From positions 1 through 48,300 of the IMG/VR virus record IMGVR_UViG_3300005253_000062: a stretch of 48,300 nucleotides of DNA. One strand, 5' to 3'. A program made the position numbers and the translations under genes. Shown piece after piece: positions 47,455 to 48,300 of this stretch; the stretch's first letter is position 1; every line of letters starts with the position of its first letter. The stretch is from a virus. Under the pieces are notes generated by a model. That model did no database searches. It was not told where the DNA came from and saw nothing but the letters and a program-made list of their open reading frames with translations.

Positions 47455-48029
47455 ATTGAAAATCTCCACCTTGTTAGTTCGTAAAGATTCTTCATCTGTA
47501 CCGGAGTCAAAAGGGTGCTGTAAAGTCTCACACCAGCTACTATGCCATCGGTATAATTCCCTGTTTCCCTGCCGATATCGAAGTCGCTGGCGTTCTTAGC
47601 CGATGTATCGGTTATGCCTATGTGATACCACCTGCCTGCGGTCAGAGTCACGGCCGCCGCCACGCCATCTGTGTATAGAATTGCCGTGCCACCGGCGAAT
47701 CCGTTCTTGGTCAAAGTTCCATTAACGACTGTGAGGAAGTCCGTACCGTTAAGGTCGATAGGGCTGTCTGTGTGGGCGGTCACATCATCAGGCTTGAACC
47801 ACATTGAAGTCGTTTTGACACTTGAAGGCCCGGCCCCGACGTCGATGTATATCGAACTCCCCGACACAAGATCAAAACCCGGATACTTCGGCACAGGTGA
47901 ATTGGTAGGCACACCGTTGAATCCGTTTTGGGATTCATCGAACACGATAGACTGCAAGACGTCGTGCATTGCGAGACTGCATACCAATCCCTGATTAGAG
48001 GGTTGCGGAGGAAGCTTCCTCGGATTCAT
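47451..48029 (-). CDS. LamG-like domain protein
   Basis: 192 residues, no signal peptide. Pattern LVCSLAMHDVLQSIVFDESQ ... KTTSMWFKPDDVT ... LTAGRWYHIGITD ... AGVRLYSTLLTPVQMKNLYE is again a concanavalin/LamG fold, shorter than its neighbour. TAATG overlap with the upstream gene, ATGA with the downstream. Two LamG proteins in a row, one exported and one not, suggest partners in host recognition. Confidence 0.8.
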   Translation of the reverse strand: MNPRKLPPQPSNQGLVCSLAMHDVLQSIVFDESQNGFNGVPTNSPVPKYPGFDLVSGSSIYIDVGAGPSSVKTTSMWFKPDDVTAHTDSPIDLNGTDFLTVVNGTLTKNGFAGGTAILYTDGVAAAVTLTAGRWYHIGITDTSAKNASDFDIGRETGNYTDGIVAGVRLYSTLLTPVQMKNLYELTRWRFSI

Positions 48030-48300
48030 TATATACCCCTGAGTGTAATCGTGGGTGTTTCTGCGCTCCCTGCTGCTCCTGACGGTTCGTATGAAACGTC
48101 GATACTACCCGACAATGCCTCAAAGAGATTGAACGTGTACGGCGTAGCACTCTCGGCCAATTCACCGGAATCGAAGATGGTAACGTCATTGTTATCTTTG
48201 ATTAAGACCTGTGACGTTGTTCCGGTAGCGGTAGTCACCGGGACGGATATTACAACCTTGAGCAAAATCCCGTTGATGTTAATTGCCTGGGTCGCAACAC
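48029..48300 (-). CDS. Hypothetical virion-region protein, C-terminal part (gene spans the circular join)
   Basis: Continuation of the gene that starts at 236. This end supplies roughly the last 78 residues plus the duplicated overlap, and finishes ...PTITLRGI. Its TAA overlaps the ATG of the next gene at 48029 (TAATG), showing translational coupling. A linear gene caller would start it artificially at an internal TTG at 48265. Function unknown. Confidence 0.8.
   Translation of the reverse strand, partial: VATQAININGILLKVVISVPVTTATGTTSQVLIKDNNDVTIFDSGELAESATPYTFNLFEALSGSIDVSYEPSGAAGSAETPTITLRGI
48180..48300. repeat. Terminal direct repeat, copy 2
   Basis: Exact copy of bases 1-121. Removing one copy leaves about 48,179 unique bases and restores one open reading frame of 128 residues across the join. 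Confidence 0.97.

Overview
This window is a complete, circularly assembled tailed-phage genome, almost certainly from a metagenome. Bases 1-121 recur exactly at 48180-48300, so the unique sequence is about 48,179 bases and one gene runs across the join. The head genes (P22-like portal, N4-gp56-type major capsid protein, scaffold, two terminase subunits), the adaptor and stabilisation-like proteins, and large putative ejection proteins suggest a short-tailed (podovirus-like) virion. The host is not identifiable. Sec-type signal peptides and a probable outer-membrane barrel suggest a diderm (Gram-negative-type) bacterium. Most genes have AAGGAG-type ribosome sites and overlap as ATGA or TAATG.

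Layout. A divergent control region lies at about 14.39-14.65 kb. From it the late operon runs leftward on the minus strand: small zinc protein, terS, terL, portal, scaffold, capsid, decoration-like protein, fibre, adaptor. It crosses position 1/48300 and continues down through LamG-type proteins, duplicated AWDNT proteins, the stabilisation-like protein, three putative internal or ejection proteins and a 1187-residue fibre. It ends in small membrane, lysis-like and host-interaction genes at about 31.4 kb. The early region runs rightward on the plus strand from 14.67 to 31.38 kb. It holds many small genes plus an AP2-HNH nuclease, a long coiled-coil protein, an SSB-like protein, a NinB-like protein, a replication-protein-like C-terminal domain, an RNA ligase, a PD-(D/E)XK nuclease, a DUF5131 protein and an ASCH protein. 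There is one tRNA-Phe and one degenerate tRNA-like sequence. No DNA polymerase, integrase or endolysin was recognised.

The most interesting feature is a set of three small noncoding loci at about 20.35, 23.99 and 24.23 kb. Each has a sigma70-like promoter and then four pairing segments in the order A-B-A'-B', where B:B' is an intrinsic terminator hairpin and A' lies in its loop and pairs with the RNA 5' end. Pairing is kept while the sequences differ, which suggests a family of pseudoknotted small RNAs or attenuators; I know of no described counterpart.

Other notable points are Sec signal peptides on six consecutive-module virion proteins; in-frame TAG or TAA codons inside four late genes including terL; several frameshifted small genes; a 20-bp inverted array of GTGTCC(T/C)AT repeats that may be an origin or operator; an exactly duplicated 56-nt terminator; and two late-region HNH genes beside partial gene duplications. 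All functional calls are by eye from sequence motifs, without database searches.
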